This document shows, in pieces, positions 1-5,490 of a stretch of DNA of 5,790 bases (positions are counted from its first letter, which is position 1; each line of letters begins with the position of its first letter). The translations under genes and the position numbers were made by a program. The notes under the pieces are model-generated. The model was not told the origin of the DNA, did no database searches, and worked only from the letters and a program-made list of their open reading frames with translations. The DNA lies in NCBI GenBank assembly GCA_017860375.1, contig JAGDMB010000178.1, positions 1 through 5,790 of the forward strand, in the 5' to 3' direction. Source of the stretch: Bacteroidota bacterium (lineage in GTDB: Bacteria; Bacteroidota; Bacteroidia; Bacteroidales; UBA10428).

Positions 1-896
1 GCGGCAACAAATTTCGACATGCCTCCGCCGGTATTGAACCGTGCAAAGGACAGGGGAAGGAACATAATGGCCTGGGCAAAGATGATGGGCATAACACCGG
101 CTGCATTCACTTTAAGGGGAATATACTGCCGAACGCCACCGTATTGCTTGTTGCCGACGATACGTTTTGCATATTGCACAGGGATGCGCCGCGTGCCCTG
201 AACGAGCAGGATGCTTACCACAAATACAAGGAAGAGGAAAACGACTTCAAGGAGGAATCGGACCAGACCACCACCCTGACCGGCCAGCCGGGCTTCGAGC
301 TCGCTGAAAATGGCAAAGGGCAGCCGGGCAATGATTCCGATCATAATGATCAGGGAGATCCCGTTCCCTATTCCCTTATCGGTGATTTTTTCACCGAGCC
401 ACATCACAAATATGGTTCCCGTGGTAAGGATGATCACCGAGGAAATAAAGAAGAATGTTTCACTCAGGACTTTTGCCTGATCCGGTATCTGGGTAAGATA
501 GGAGGGAGCCTGCACAATAAGAACGGCAACGGTGAGGTACCGTGTAATCTGGTTGATCTTTCTGCGTCCGCTTTCTCCTTCTTTCTGCAGCCGCTGGAAA
601 TAGGGAACGGCAATGGTCAGAAGCTGGATAATAATGGATGCCGAGATGTAAGGCATGATACCCAAAGCAAATATGGAGGCATTGGAAAAAGCACCTCCGG
701 AAAACATATCCAGCAATCCCATCACACCCTGGGTGGTCCGCTGAGAGAATTCTTCAAGCATGGCCGGATCGACACCCGGAAGAACGACCTTGGATCCGAG
801 CCGGTAGACCAGGATGATGCCCAGGGTAAAGAGTATCCTGGAGCGGAGTTCCTCGATCTTCCAGATGTTTTTTATCGTTTGGATAAATTGTTTCAT
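1..896 (-). CDS. secY: Protein translocase channel subunit SecY (3' end cut by window edge)
   Basis: SecY forms the protein-conducting channel of the inner membrane. With SecE and SecG it exports unfolded preproteins driven by SecA and inserts membrane proteins from the ribosome. I read 298 residues from the ATG at 896; the family is usually about 430-450 long, so the C-terminal third lies beyond the window. Visible in order are a basic amphipathic N-terminus, TM1 (about 20-37), the plug and TM2 region with ASIFALGIMPYISASIIIQL (73-92, the SecY signature), TM3 (about 120-134), TM4 (about 148-167), the EKITDKGIGNGIS motif (169-181) leading into TM5 (to about 197), TM6 (about 212-233), the basic cytosolic loop RRIPVQYAKR (236-245) and TM7 (about 266-284). 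The hydrophobic segments were judged by eye. The gene starts 4 bases after rplO, its standard spc-operon neighbour. No clear Shine-Dalgarno is present. The truncation is a window-edge effect, not a mutation. Confidence 0.97.
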   Translation of the reverse strand, partial: MKQFIQTIKNIWKIEELRSRILFTLGIILVYRLGSKVVLPGVDPAMLEEFSQRTTQGVMGLLDMFSGGAFSNASIFALGIMPYISASIIIQLLTIAVPYFQRLQKEGESGRRKINQITRYLTVAVLIVQAPSYLTQIPDQAKVLSETFFFISSVIILTTGTIFVMWLGEKITDKGIGNGISLIIMIGIIARLPFAIFSELEARLAGQGGGLVRFLLEVVFLFLVFVVSILLVQGTRRIPVQYAKRIVGNKQYGGVRQYIPLKVNAAGVMPIIFAQAIMFLPLSFARFNTGGGMSKFVA

Positions 897-900
897 TCCG

Positions 901-1347
901 TCAGATTTTAATTGCGGATCCTTGTAATGATTCAATGGCGGAAACCGCAGATTTTGAAAACGCATGCGCTTTCACATCGAGCTTGAGGGTCAGTTTGCCG
1001 TTGCCCAGTATCTTGATCCTGTCTTTACTGGAAATCAATCCGGCCTCAACGAGGGTATCGATATCGATATTGCTGAGCTTCCTTTCTTCCGCCAGGGTTT
1101 GCAGGGTGGAGAGGTTAATGGCCTTGTATTCGACCCGGCTCAGGTTGTTGAATCCGAATTTCGGCAACCTGCGTTGCAGCGGCATTTGCCCGCCTTCAAA
1201 GCCAGGCTTGCTTTTATAACCCGAACGGGATTGATGTCCCTTATGGCCCTTTGTGGATGTACCACCTCTGCCGGATCCCTGACCGCGGCCAAGTCTTTTT
1301 CCTTTTTTAACCGAACCTTTGGCCGGTTTAAGATTGCTTAAATTCAT
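901..1347 (-). CDS. rplO: 50S ribosomal protein L15
   Basis: L15 is a late-assembling large-subunit protein whose long extended N-terminal arm threads through 23S rRNA. The 148 residues match the usual length of about 145-150. The N-terminal half is the typical Gly/Lys/Arg-rich extension: KKGKRLGRGQGSGRGGTSTK at 14-33, then GHKGHQSRSG (34-43) and GFEGGQMPLQRRLPKFGF (49-66). A compact C-terminal domain follows, with the GNGKLTLKLDVKAHAFSKSA stretch (115-134) characteristic of the family. The ATG at 1347 gives the standard MNLSNLKPAKGS start. The gene lies 20 bases after rpmD and 4 bases before secY, as in most bacteria. It is the only gene here that ends in TGA; all other visible stops are TAA. 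No Shine-Dalgarno is visible. Confidence 0.98.
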   Translation of the reverse strand: MNLSNLKPAKGSVKKGKRLGRGQGSGRGGTSTKGHKGHQSRSGYKSKPGFEGGQMPLQRRLPKFGFNNLSRVEYKAINLSTLQTLAEERKLSNIDIDTLVEAGLISSKDRIKILGNGKLTLKLDVKAHAFSKSAVSAIESLQGSAIKI

Positions 1348-1367
1348 GATGTTGCGGGTATCTTGTA

Positions 1368-1547
1368 TTATAATTCCGTTACTTTGATCAAATGCCTCAC
1401 TTTTTCAACCATCCCAAGGATCTGCGGAGTGGCTTCCACTTCCACGGAGGCGCGGGGTTTTGTCAGGCCCAGGGCCTGAAGTGTTCTTTTCTGACGCAAT
1501 GTACTGCCGATCTTGCTTTTTACCTGTACAATCTTAATTTTTGCCAT
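1368..1547 (-). CDS. rpmD: 50S ribosomal protein L30
   Basis: L30 is a small large-subunit protein that binds 23S rRNA; it is dispensable in some bacterial lineages and absent from their genomes. I translated this 59-residue frame from the minus strand; it is short enough to be missed by length-filtered gene finding. It begins MAKIKIVQVKSKIGSTLRQK, followed by RTLQALGLTK, and ends with ATPQILGMVEKVRHLIKV. The pattern of VKSKIG, then QKRTLQALGL, then PQILGMVEKV..L is diagnostic of the family, and the length is typical (about 58-60). The segment TKPRASVEVE (29-38) is less typical: from memory, relatives usually have something like RK-x-x-x-x-VEH. The gene sits between rpsE and rplO with 20-base gaps on both sides, its usual place. 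No Shine-Dalgarno is visible; the leader is AT-rich. Confidence 0.96.
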   Translation of the reverse strand: MAKIKIVQVKSKIGSTLRQKRTLQALGLTKPRASVEVEATPQILGMVEKVRHLIKVTEL

Positions 1548-1567
1548 GGATTTTTGCTTAATCTGTG

Positions 1568-2086
1568 TTATCCGTTAAATACTTTTTCCATCGGAACATT
1601 CCGGTGCTGGGCTACGGTGAATGCGTCACGCATCTGGATGAGTGCGTTGAAAGTAGCCTTTACAAGGTTATGGGGATTGGAAGATCCTTTTGATTTTGCC
1701 AGGACATCTTTTATGCCTACGCTTTCAAGCACAGCACGCATAGCCCCTCCGGCTTTTACTCCTGTACCTCCGGTGGCCGGTTTGAGAAATACCTGTGCAC
1801 CGCCGTATTTGGCTACCTGTTCGTGAGGAATGGTCCCTTTGTAAACGGGAACCTTAATCAGGTTCTTTTTGGCATCCTCTACGCCTTTTGCAATGGCAGT
1901 GGTTACCTCATTTGCCTTTCCGAGGCCGTAGCCGACAATACCGTCTTCGTTACCCACCACGACAATGGCGGAGAAGCTGAAGGTACGCCCACCTTTGGTG
2001 ACTTTGGTTACCCGTTGAATACTGACCAGGCGGTCTTTCAGATCCAGATCCGTTGTTTTTACTCTTCGAATGCTTGCTGTTGACAT
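1568..2086 (-). CDS. rpsE: 30S ribosomal protein S5
   Basis: S5 binds the 30S body near the neck. It helps maintain decoding accuracy and takes part in mRNA unwinding at the entry channel. The 172 residues fit the family (about 165-175). The N-terminal double-stranded-RNA-binding-like domain contains the loop VTKVTKGGRTFSFSA (26-40), where spectinomycin-resistance changes occur in other bacteria; here it looks wild-type. The core signature follows: VVVGNEDGIVGYGLGKANEV (42-61). The C-terminal domain has TGGTGVKAGGAMRAVLE (105-121) and KSKGSSNPHNLVKAT (131-145), both strongly conserved. The ATG at 2086 lies 6 bases after the rplR stop, which suggests coupled translation with L18. No Shine-Dalgarno motif precedes it; the leader is AT-rich. 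Confidence 0.98.
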   Translation of the reverse strand: MSTASIRRVKTTDLDLKDRLVSIQRVTKVTKGGRTFSFSAIVVVGNEDGIVGYGLGKANEVTTAIAKGVEDAKKNLIKVPVYKGTIPHEQVAKYGGAQVFLKPATGGTGVKAGGAMRAVLESVGIKDVLAKSKGSSNPHNLVKATFNALIQMRDAFTVAQHRNVPMEKVFNG

Positions 2087-2092
2087 GATAAT

Positions 2093-2452
2093 TTAGAATT
2101 TAAGTCCACCTTCTCTGGCTGCATCGGCCAGTGCTTTTACTCTTCCGTGATACAGATAGCCGTTGCGATCAAAAACGATCTCGGTAATGCCGGCTTCCTT
2201 TGATTTCTCAGCCGCCAATTTGCCCACCAGCTTTGCCTGCTCGGTTTTATTGATACCGGTTTTTGCGGCAATTTCTTTGTTTCTTGACGATACGGAGAGC
2301 AAGGTGCGTCCCGATGCATCATCAATGATCTGTATGTATATTCCACGGTTGCTCCTGAACACCGATAAACGCGGTTTATCCTGTGTGCCGCGAACAACCT
2401 TATGAATTCGCATTTTGATCCTGATTCTTCTTTCCTGTTTTGTAAGAGCCAT
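2093..2452 (-). CDS. rplR: 50S ribosomal protein L18
   Basis: L18 binds 5S rRNA and, with L5, anchors it in the central protuberance of the large subunit. The product has 119 residues, the usual size. It starts with the basic segment MALTKQERRIRIKMRIHK and then shows the family motif KPRLSVFRSNRGIYIQIIDD (26-45), followed by TLLSVSSRNKE (50-60). The C-terminal conserved block is EIVFDRNGYLYHGRVKALAD (91-110) with the terminal AAREGGLKF. The gene lies 18 bases after rplF and 6 bases before rpsE. A second minus-strand frame overlapping it at 2137-2523 is a shadow. No Shine-Dalgarno is visible in the leader. Confidence 0.98.
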   Translation of the reverse strand: MALTKQERRIRIKMRIHKVVRGTQDKPRLSVFRSNRGIYIQIIDDASGRTLLSVSSRNKEIAAKTGINKTEQAKLVGKLAAEKSKEAGITEIVFDRNGYLYHGRVKALADAAREGGLKF

Positions 2453-2470
2453 AACCGTATTGTTAAAAGA

Positions 2471-3028
2471 TTACTTGGTTGTTGCCGATTTTCCTGCTTT
2501 CTTCCGCAGGGTTTCGTTGACAAATTTCACACCCTTGCCTTTGTAAGGTTCGGGTTTGCGCATTGCCCTTATTTTAGCCGCTACCTGTCCGATCAGTTGC
2601 TTATCCGTGCTGGTAAGGGTGATGATGGGATTGCTCCTTCTTTCCGTGCGGGTTTCCACTTTTACCTCGGGGGGTAATTGAAAATCAATGTCATGGGAAT
2701 AGCCCAGGCTCAGATCCAGAAGCTGCCCTTTGCTGTCCGCTTTGAAACCTACGCCGACCACCTCCTGCTGGATGGTAAAACCTTGGCTTACGCCCGTGAT
2801 CATATTGTGTATCAAAGACCTGTAAAGCCCATGCAGTGACCGGTGTCTTTTCTGATCGGTTGGACGCGACAGCACTACTTTGCCCTCCAGGGTTTCAATT
2901 TTAATATCCGGATCAACTTTCTGGTGCAATTCGCCTTTCGGCCCTTTTACGGTAACCAGATTATCAGGATTGACGGTAACCGTTACTCCTGAAGGTATGC
3001 TGATCGGTAATTTTCCTATACGTGACAT
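2471..3028 (-). CDS. rplF: 50S ribosomal protein L6
   Basis: L6 sits near the sarcin-ricin loop and the base of the L7/L12 stalk in the factor-binding region of the large subunit, and is needed for late 50S maturation. The 185 residues match the family (about 175-185). Two related alpha/beta domains are present. The N-terminal one begins MSRIGKLPISIPSGVTV and has TVKGPKGEL (26-34). The second contains the motif VVGVGFKADSKGQLLDLSLG (90-109), then the signature PEPYKGKGV (159-167), and a lysine-rich tail of about 10 residues. The start at 3028 is well supported: a GGAGG motif lies 7 bases upstream, unusual for this operon. The gene begins 15 bases after the rpsH stop. Confidence 0.98.
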   Translation of the reverse strand: MSRIGKLPISIPSGVTVTVNPDNLVTVKGPKGELHQKVDPDIKIETLEGKVVLSRPTDQKRHRSLHGLYRSLIHNMITGVSQGFTIQQEVVGVGFKADSKGQLLDLSLGYSHDIDFQLPPEVKVETRTERRSNPIITLTSTDKQLIGQVAAKIRAMRKPEPYKGKGVKFVNETLRKKAGKSATTK

Positions 3029-3040
3029 GAGTTTTCCTCC
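3029..3040 (-). promoter_or_regulatory. Strong Shine-Dalgarno site of rplF
   Basis: On the minus strand, GGAGG (3040 down to 3036) is followed by AAAACTC and then the ATG of rplF at 3028, giving 7 bases between motif and start codon. This is close to the ideal arrangement for pairing with the 3' end of 16S rRNA. It lies wholly in the 15-base gap after rpsH, so it is not forced by protein coding. Most other starts in this window show no such motif, so this one fixes the rplF start and stands out from its neighbours. Confidence 0.85.
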
Positions 3041-3043
3041 GTA

Positions 3044-3439
3044 TTAATAAACATAACACAATACTTCACCACCAATCTTCATCGTTTTTGCCTCCTTGTC
3101 GGTCATCACTCCTTTGGATGTGGAAATGATGGAGATGCCAAGACCGTTCAGTACCCTGGGCAGTTCTTCCGCATTCACATACTTCCTTAGCCCGGGTGTG
3201 CTGACTCTTTCCAGCGACCGGATGGCGGGTTGTTTTGTTTCCGGATGGTACTTCAGGGCAATTTTTATTTTTCCCTGGGGTCCTTCATCCATGAACTTAT
3301 AATTGAGAATATACCCTTTCTCAAACAGTATTTTGGTCATATTCTTTTTAAGACTGGACGCAGGTATCTCAACCACCTTATGACCCGCAAGGATGGCATT
3401 GCGCAACCTGTTCAAATAATCTGCTATAGGATCTGTCAT
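3044..3439 (-). CDS. rpsH: 30S ribosomal protein S8
   Basis: S8 is a primary 16S rRNA-binding protein that nucleates assembly of the central domain (helix 21 region). In E. coli it also represses the spc operon by binding mRNA around the start of the L5 gene. The 131 residues are the normal length. The N-terminus MTDPIADYLNRLRNAI is typical, the middle holds GPQGKIKIALKY (53-64), and the RNA-binding signature GISIISTSKGVMTDKEAK (101-118) is intact. The protein ends GGEVLCYVY, as family members commonly do. The gene follows rpsN after 28 bases, the widest gap in the window, and its leader is almost pure A/T just before the ATG at 3439. No Shine-Dalgarno is close to the start; a GGAG lies too far upstream (about 20 bases). 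Confidence 0.98.
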   Translation of the reverse strand: MTDPIADYLNRLRNAILAGHKVVEIPASSLKKNMTKILFEKGYILNYKFMDEGPQGKIKIALKYHPETKQPAIRSLERVSTPGLRKYVNAEELPRVLNGLGISIISTSKGVMTDKEAKTMKIGGEVLCYVY

Positions 3440-3467
3440 TTTTTAAGACTTTTTAATACTCCATTTT

Positions 3468-3737
3468 TTACCAACTTGCTTTCTTAATACCGGGGATAAG
3501 CCCTTTCGAAGCCAATTCACGGAATGAAATCCTGCTGATGCCGAACTGCCGGATGTATCCCTTTGGTCTGCCCGTCAGTTTACAGCGGTTGTGCAGGCGA
3601 ACCGGACTGGAATTACGCGGAAGCCTGCTCAGTGCCTGGAAATCACCTTCCGTTTTAAGCTGAGCCCTTTTGGCGGCATATTTTTCCACCATTCTTTTCC
3701 GCTTTACCTCGCGGGCTACCATTGATTCTTTTGCCAT
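3468..3737 (-). CDS. rpsN: 30S ribosomal protein S14, zinc-independent long form
   Basis: S14 binds the 3' major domain of 16S rRNA in the 30S head, next to S3 and S10. The product has 89 residues. Bacteria have two forms: a short one of about 61 residues with four zinc-binding cysteines, and a longer one of about 89-101 residues without them. This is the longer form. It contains a single cysteine (residue 52) and no CxxC pair. The C-terminal signature RCKLTGRPKGYIRQFGISRI (51-70) is followed by SFRELASKGLIPGIKKASW, the usual family end. The N-terminal half (MAKESMVAREVKRKRM, then EKYAAKRAQL) is the basic helical extension found in long forms. The start at 3737 lies 5 bases after rplE. No Shine-Dalgarno is visible; the leader is AT-rich. 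Confidence 0.98.
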   Translation of the reverse strand: MAKESMVAREVKRKRMVEKYAAKRAQLKTEGDFQALSRLPRNSSPVRLHNRCKLTGRPKGYIRQFGISRISFRELASKGLIPGIKKASW

Positions 3738-3742
3738 AGAAA

Positions 3743-4300
3743 TTAATTCTTTTTGATATTCTTAAAGGGTAAACCAAATTCACGCAATAAAGCAAATGCT
3801 TCTTCATCGTTTTTGGCCGAGGTTACAAAAGTAATCTCCATGCCGAGGATTTTCGTGATCTTGTCGATATCGATTTCAGGGAAAATGATCTGTTCGGTAA
3901 TTCCGAGGGTATAATTGCCCCTGCCGTCGAACTTGTTACTGATGCCCTTGAAATCCCTGATACGGGGCAGGGCAACGGATATAAGCCGTTCCAGGAACTC
4001 ATACATCCGGTCTCTGCGGAGGGTCACTTTCACCCCGATGGGCATTTTGCGCCTCAGCTTAAAGTTGGATATATCTTTCTTCGACATGGTCTGAATGGCT
4101 TTCTGACCAGTAATGGTGGTCAGTTCCTCCTGGGCTATGTCGACAATTTTTTTGTCGGCAACAGCTTGTCCCACACCCTGATTTACGATGATTTTTTCGA
4201 GTTTTGGAACCTGCATGATTGTCCGGTAGCCGAACTCCTTGGTCAGGGCCGGTACAATCTCTTCTTTGTACTTCTTTCTAAGATTCGGAACGTAGGTCAT
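3743..4300 (-). CDS. rplE: 50S ribosomal protein L5
   Basis: L5 binds 5S rRNA, contributes to the central protuberance, contacts P-site tRNA and bridges to S13 in the small-subunit head. The 185 residues fit the family (about 179-187). Visible landmarks are KLEKIIVNQGVGQA (33-46), the core ITGQKAIQTMSKKDISNFKL (63-82) with RRKMPIGVKVTLRR (83-96), RIRDFKGISNKFDGRGNYTL (113-132), and GITEQIIFPEIDIDKI (133-148), followed by the ending ILGMEITFVTSAKNDEEAFA (151-170) and LLREFGLPF. The start ATG shares its A with the TAA of rplX (TAATG), so reinitiation by the same ribosomes is likely. A GGAGG inside the last rplX codons lies 10 bases upstream. In E. coli this junction is where S8 represses the operon. 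Confidence 0.98.
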   Translation of the reverse strand: MTYVPNLRKKYKEEIVPALTKEFGYRTIMQVPKLEKIIVNQGVGQAVADKKIVDIAQEELTTITGQKAIQTMSKKDISNFKLRRKMPIGVKVTLRRDRMYEFLERLISVALPRIRDFKGISNKFDGRGNYTLGITEQIIFPEIDIDKITKILGMEITFVTSAKNDEEAFALLREFGLPFKNIKKN

Positions 4301-4316
4301 TATTTAGTTTCCTCCC
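4298..4316 (-). promoter_or_regulatory. Overlapping stop/start of rplX-rplE with Shine-Dalgarno-like GGAGG
   Basis: The rplX stop and the rplE start share one A in TAATG (4302 to 4298). GGAGG (4315 to 4311) lies within the Arg-Glu-Glu codons near the end of rplX, 10 bases before the rplE ATG. The geometry suits translational coupling, in which ribosomes ending L24 re-bind and start L5. Because the motif overlaps coding sequence it could be partly coincidental, so its role is inferred. Confidence 0.6.
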
Positions 4317-4620
4317 TGGTTTTTTTTGAGTTTCTGACACGTGGTTCTTTACTGACTATAATGCGGGACCGGGTAGGTTTACCGGTGGAAGGATCCACCA
4401 GCATAAGGTTGGAAATATGCACCGGCGCCTCTTTCTTGAGTATACCACCCTGCGGACTTTTGGCATTCGGTTTGGTATGTTTGCTGACCAGGTTAATTCC
4501 TTCGACAAGGGCCCGGTCTTTTTTCCGGATCACTTCAAGCACCCTTCCTTGCTGGCCTTTATATTCACCGGTATTGACAAATACGGTGTCTCCTTTTTTG
4601 ATATGTATTTTCTTCTGCAT
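4300..4620 (-). CDS. rplX: 50S ribosomal protein L24
   Basis: L24 is one of the first proteins to bind 23S rRNA and initiates 50S assembly; it sits near the polypeptide exit. From the ATG at 4620 it has 106 residues, typical for the family (about 100-110). The KOW motif is clear: KKGDTVFVNTGEYKGQQGRV (8-27). It is followed by VEGINLVSKHTKPNAKSPQG (39-58) and GGILKKEAPVHISNLMLVDP (58-77), all conserved. The frame can be extended by three codons to a TTG at 4629, which some gene finders would choose. I prefer the ATG because MQKKIHIKKGDTV is the normal L24 beginning and TTG starts are rarer. The gene begins 19 bases after rplN and overlaps rplE by one base. No Shine-Dalgarno precedes either candidate start. 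Confidence 0.97.
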   Translation of the reverse strand: MQKKIHIKKGDTVFVNTGEYKGQQGRVLEVIRKKDRALVEGINLVSKHTKPNAKSPQGGILKKEAPVHISNLMLVDPSTGKPTRSRIIVSKEPRVRNSKKTREETK

Positions 4621-4639
4621 TGCGTTCAAGGTTTACGTG

Positions 4640-5005
4640 TTAAAGTACTTCAGGTGCAAGCGAAACGATCTTCATGTATTTGTCACGAAGCTCGCGGGCA
4701 ACGGGCCCGAATATGCGCGTTCCCCGTATTTCGTCCTGATTGTTCAGCAATACACAGGCATTGTCGTCAAAACGGATATAGGAACCGTCGGCACGACGGA
4801 TTTCCTTTTTGGTTCTCACCACAACGGCTTTGCTTACGGTTCCTTTTTTCACTTCGCTCGCGGGCAAGGAACTTTTTACGGTGACCACGATTTTGTCGCC
4901 TACTGTTGCATACCGTTTTGCGGTTCCGCCAAGAACCCGGATGCAAAGAACTTCTTTTGCACCGCTGTTATCTGCAACCGATAGTCTGCTTTCCTGCTGT
5001 ATCAT
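4640..5005 (-). CDS. rplN: 50S ribosomal protein L14
   Basis: L14 lies at the subunit interface of the 50S, where it forms an intersubunit bridge and is the docking site of the silencing factor RsfS in bacteria that have it. The 121 residues match the near-invariant family length (about 120-123). It begins MIQQESRLSVADNSGAKEVL (1-20), followed by CIRVLGGT, and contains the L14 signature around KAVVVRTKKEIRRADGSYIR (59-78) with FDDNACVLLN (79-88). It closes with GTRIFGPVARELRDKYMKIV (95-114) and SLAPEVL. All of these blocks are strongly conserved. The start at 5005 lies only 2 bases after the rpsQ stop, so the S10-type and spc-type genes form one continuous unit here. No Shine-Dalgarno is visible in the AT-rich leader. 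Confidence 0.99.
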   Translation of the reverse strand: MIQQESRLSVADNSGAKEVLCIRVLGGTAKRYATVGDKIVVTVKSSLPASEVKKGTVSKAVVVRTKKEIRRADGSYIRFDDNACVLLNNQDEIRGTRIFGPVARELRDKYMKIVSLAPEVL

Positions 5006-5007
5006 AA

Positions 5008-5265
5008 TTATTTAGCTCTTTCAATAATTTCGACCATTCTCCATGTTTTGTTTTTGCTAAGCGGCCGGGTTTCCATAATCCTGACGAGATCGCCTACATT
5101 GCATTCGTTTTTCTCATCATGGGCCATGAGTTTGGTGGTGCGGTTGATAAACTTGCCGTATATAGGATGTTTTACCTTCCGCTTTTCAGCAACCACGATG
5201 GTCTTTGCCATTTTGTTACTGACCACAACCCCAATCCTTTCTTTGCGTATATTCCTTTTTTCCAT
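5008..5265 (-). CDS. rpsQ: 30S ribosomal protein S17
   Basis: S17 is a primary binder of the 5' domain of 16S rRNA and stabilises the lower body of the 30S subunit. The 85 residues fit the family (about 80-90). The OB-fold core begins with RKERIGVVVSNKMAKTIVVA (7-26), continues through VKHPIYGKFINRTTKLMAHD (31-50), and has the signature GDLVRIMETRPLSKNKTWRM (58-77), ending VEIIERAK. The N-terminus MEKRNIRKERIG is the usual form. The ATG at 5265 follows the rpmC stop after 3 bases, and the rplN start follows after 2 bases, so translation of the three genes is probably coupled. Only a weak AAGGA is present, about 12 bases upstream and inside rpmC. Confidence 0.98.
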   Translation of the reverse strand: MEKRNIRKERIGVVVSNKMAKTIVVAEKRKVKHPIYGKFINRTTKLMAHDEKNECNVGDLVRIMETRPLSKNKTWRMVEIIERAK

Positions 5266-5268
5266 GGC

Positions 5269-5478
5269 TTACTTTTTTCCTTGTTTTAAATCGCTTTTTT
5301 TCTGGTTGAGGAGGGTATTCAACCGGGCTATGTTTCTCCTTGATTCCCTTAATTTTAAAGGATTGTCAAGGGGTGTAATGGCGTGATTCAGATGCTGACG
5401 GAATAAGAAATTCTTTTCGTTTTCAATCCGTTCTTCAATTTCCTTGATGGACAATTCCCTGATTTCAGAAGTTTTCAT
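5269..5478 (-). CDS. rpmC: 50S ribosomal protein L29
   Basis: L29 is a small helical-hairpin protein at the polypeptide exit of the large subunit. With L23 it forms part of the docking surface for trigger factor and SRP. The product has 69 residues, within the usual 60-72. The first helix is MKTSEIRELSIKEIEERIEN (1-20), followed by EKNFLFRQHL. The loop NHAITPLDNPLKL (31-43) leads into the L29 signature LRESRRNIARLNTLLNQ (43-59). The C-terminus KKSDLKQGKK is lysine-rich. The NHxIxPLxNP loop resembles Bacteroidota homologues, which is part of the case for that phylum. The gene lies 12 bases after rplP and 3 bases before rpsQ. No Shine-Dalgarno is visible; the leader reads AGAAAGAAA directly before the ATG. 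Confidence 0.97.
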   Translation of the reverse strand: MKTSEIRELSIKEIEERIENEKNFLFRQHLNHAITPLDNPLKLRESRRNIARLNTLLNQKKSDLKQGKK

Positions 5479-5490
5479 TTTCTTTCTGGT

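Noticed and set aside
144..911. A 255-codon open frame on the + strand
   Set aside because: It is exactly antisense to secY in the same codon register. The product is hydrophilic and low in complexity, with no recognisable family, and the frame is explained by secY codon bias.
1392..1826. A 144-codon + strand frame across the L30/S5 region
   Set aside because: It is antisense to rpmD and rpsE. The true content of the stretch is the 59-residue L30 gene on the minus strand plus the end of rpsE.
2137..2523. A 128-codon minus-strand frame overlapping rplR and the end of rplF
   Set aside because: It is a shifted-frame shadow of two clear ribosomal genes, and its sequence matches no family I know.
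4166..4984. A 272-codon open frame on the + strand
   Set aside because: It runs antisense through rplE, rplX and rplN, three conserved genes with intact family signatures. It has no homology that I recognise and no start signal of its own.
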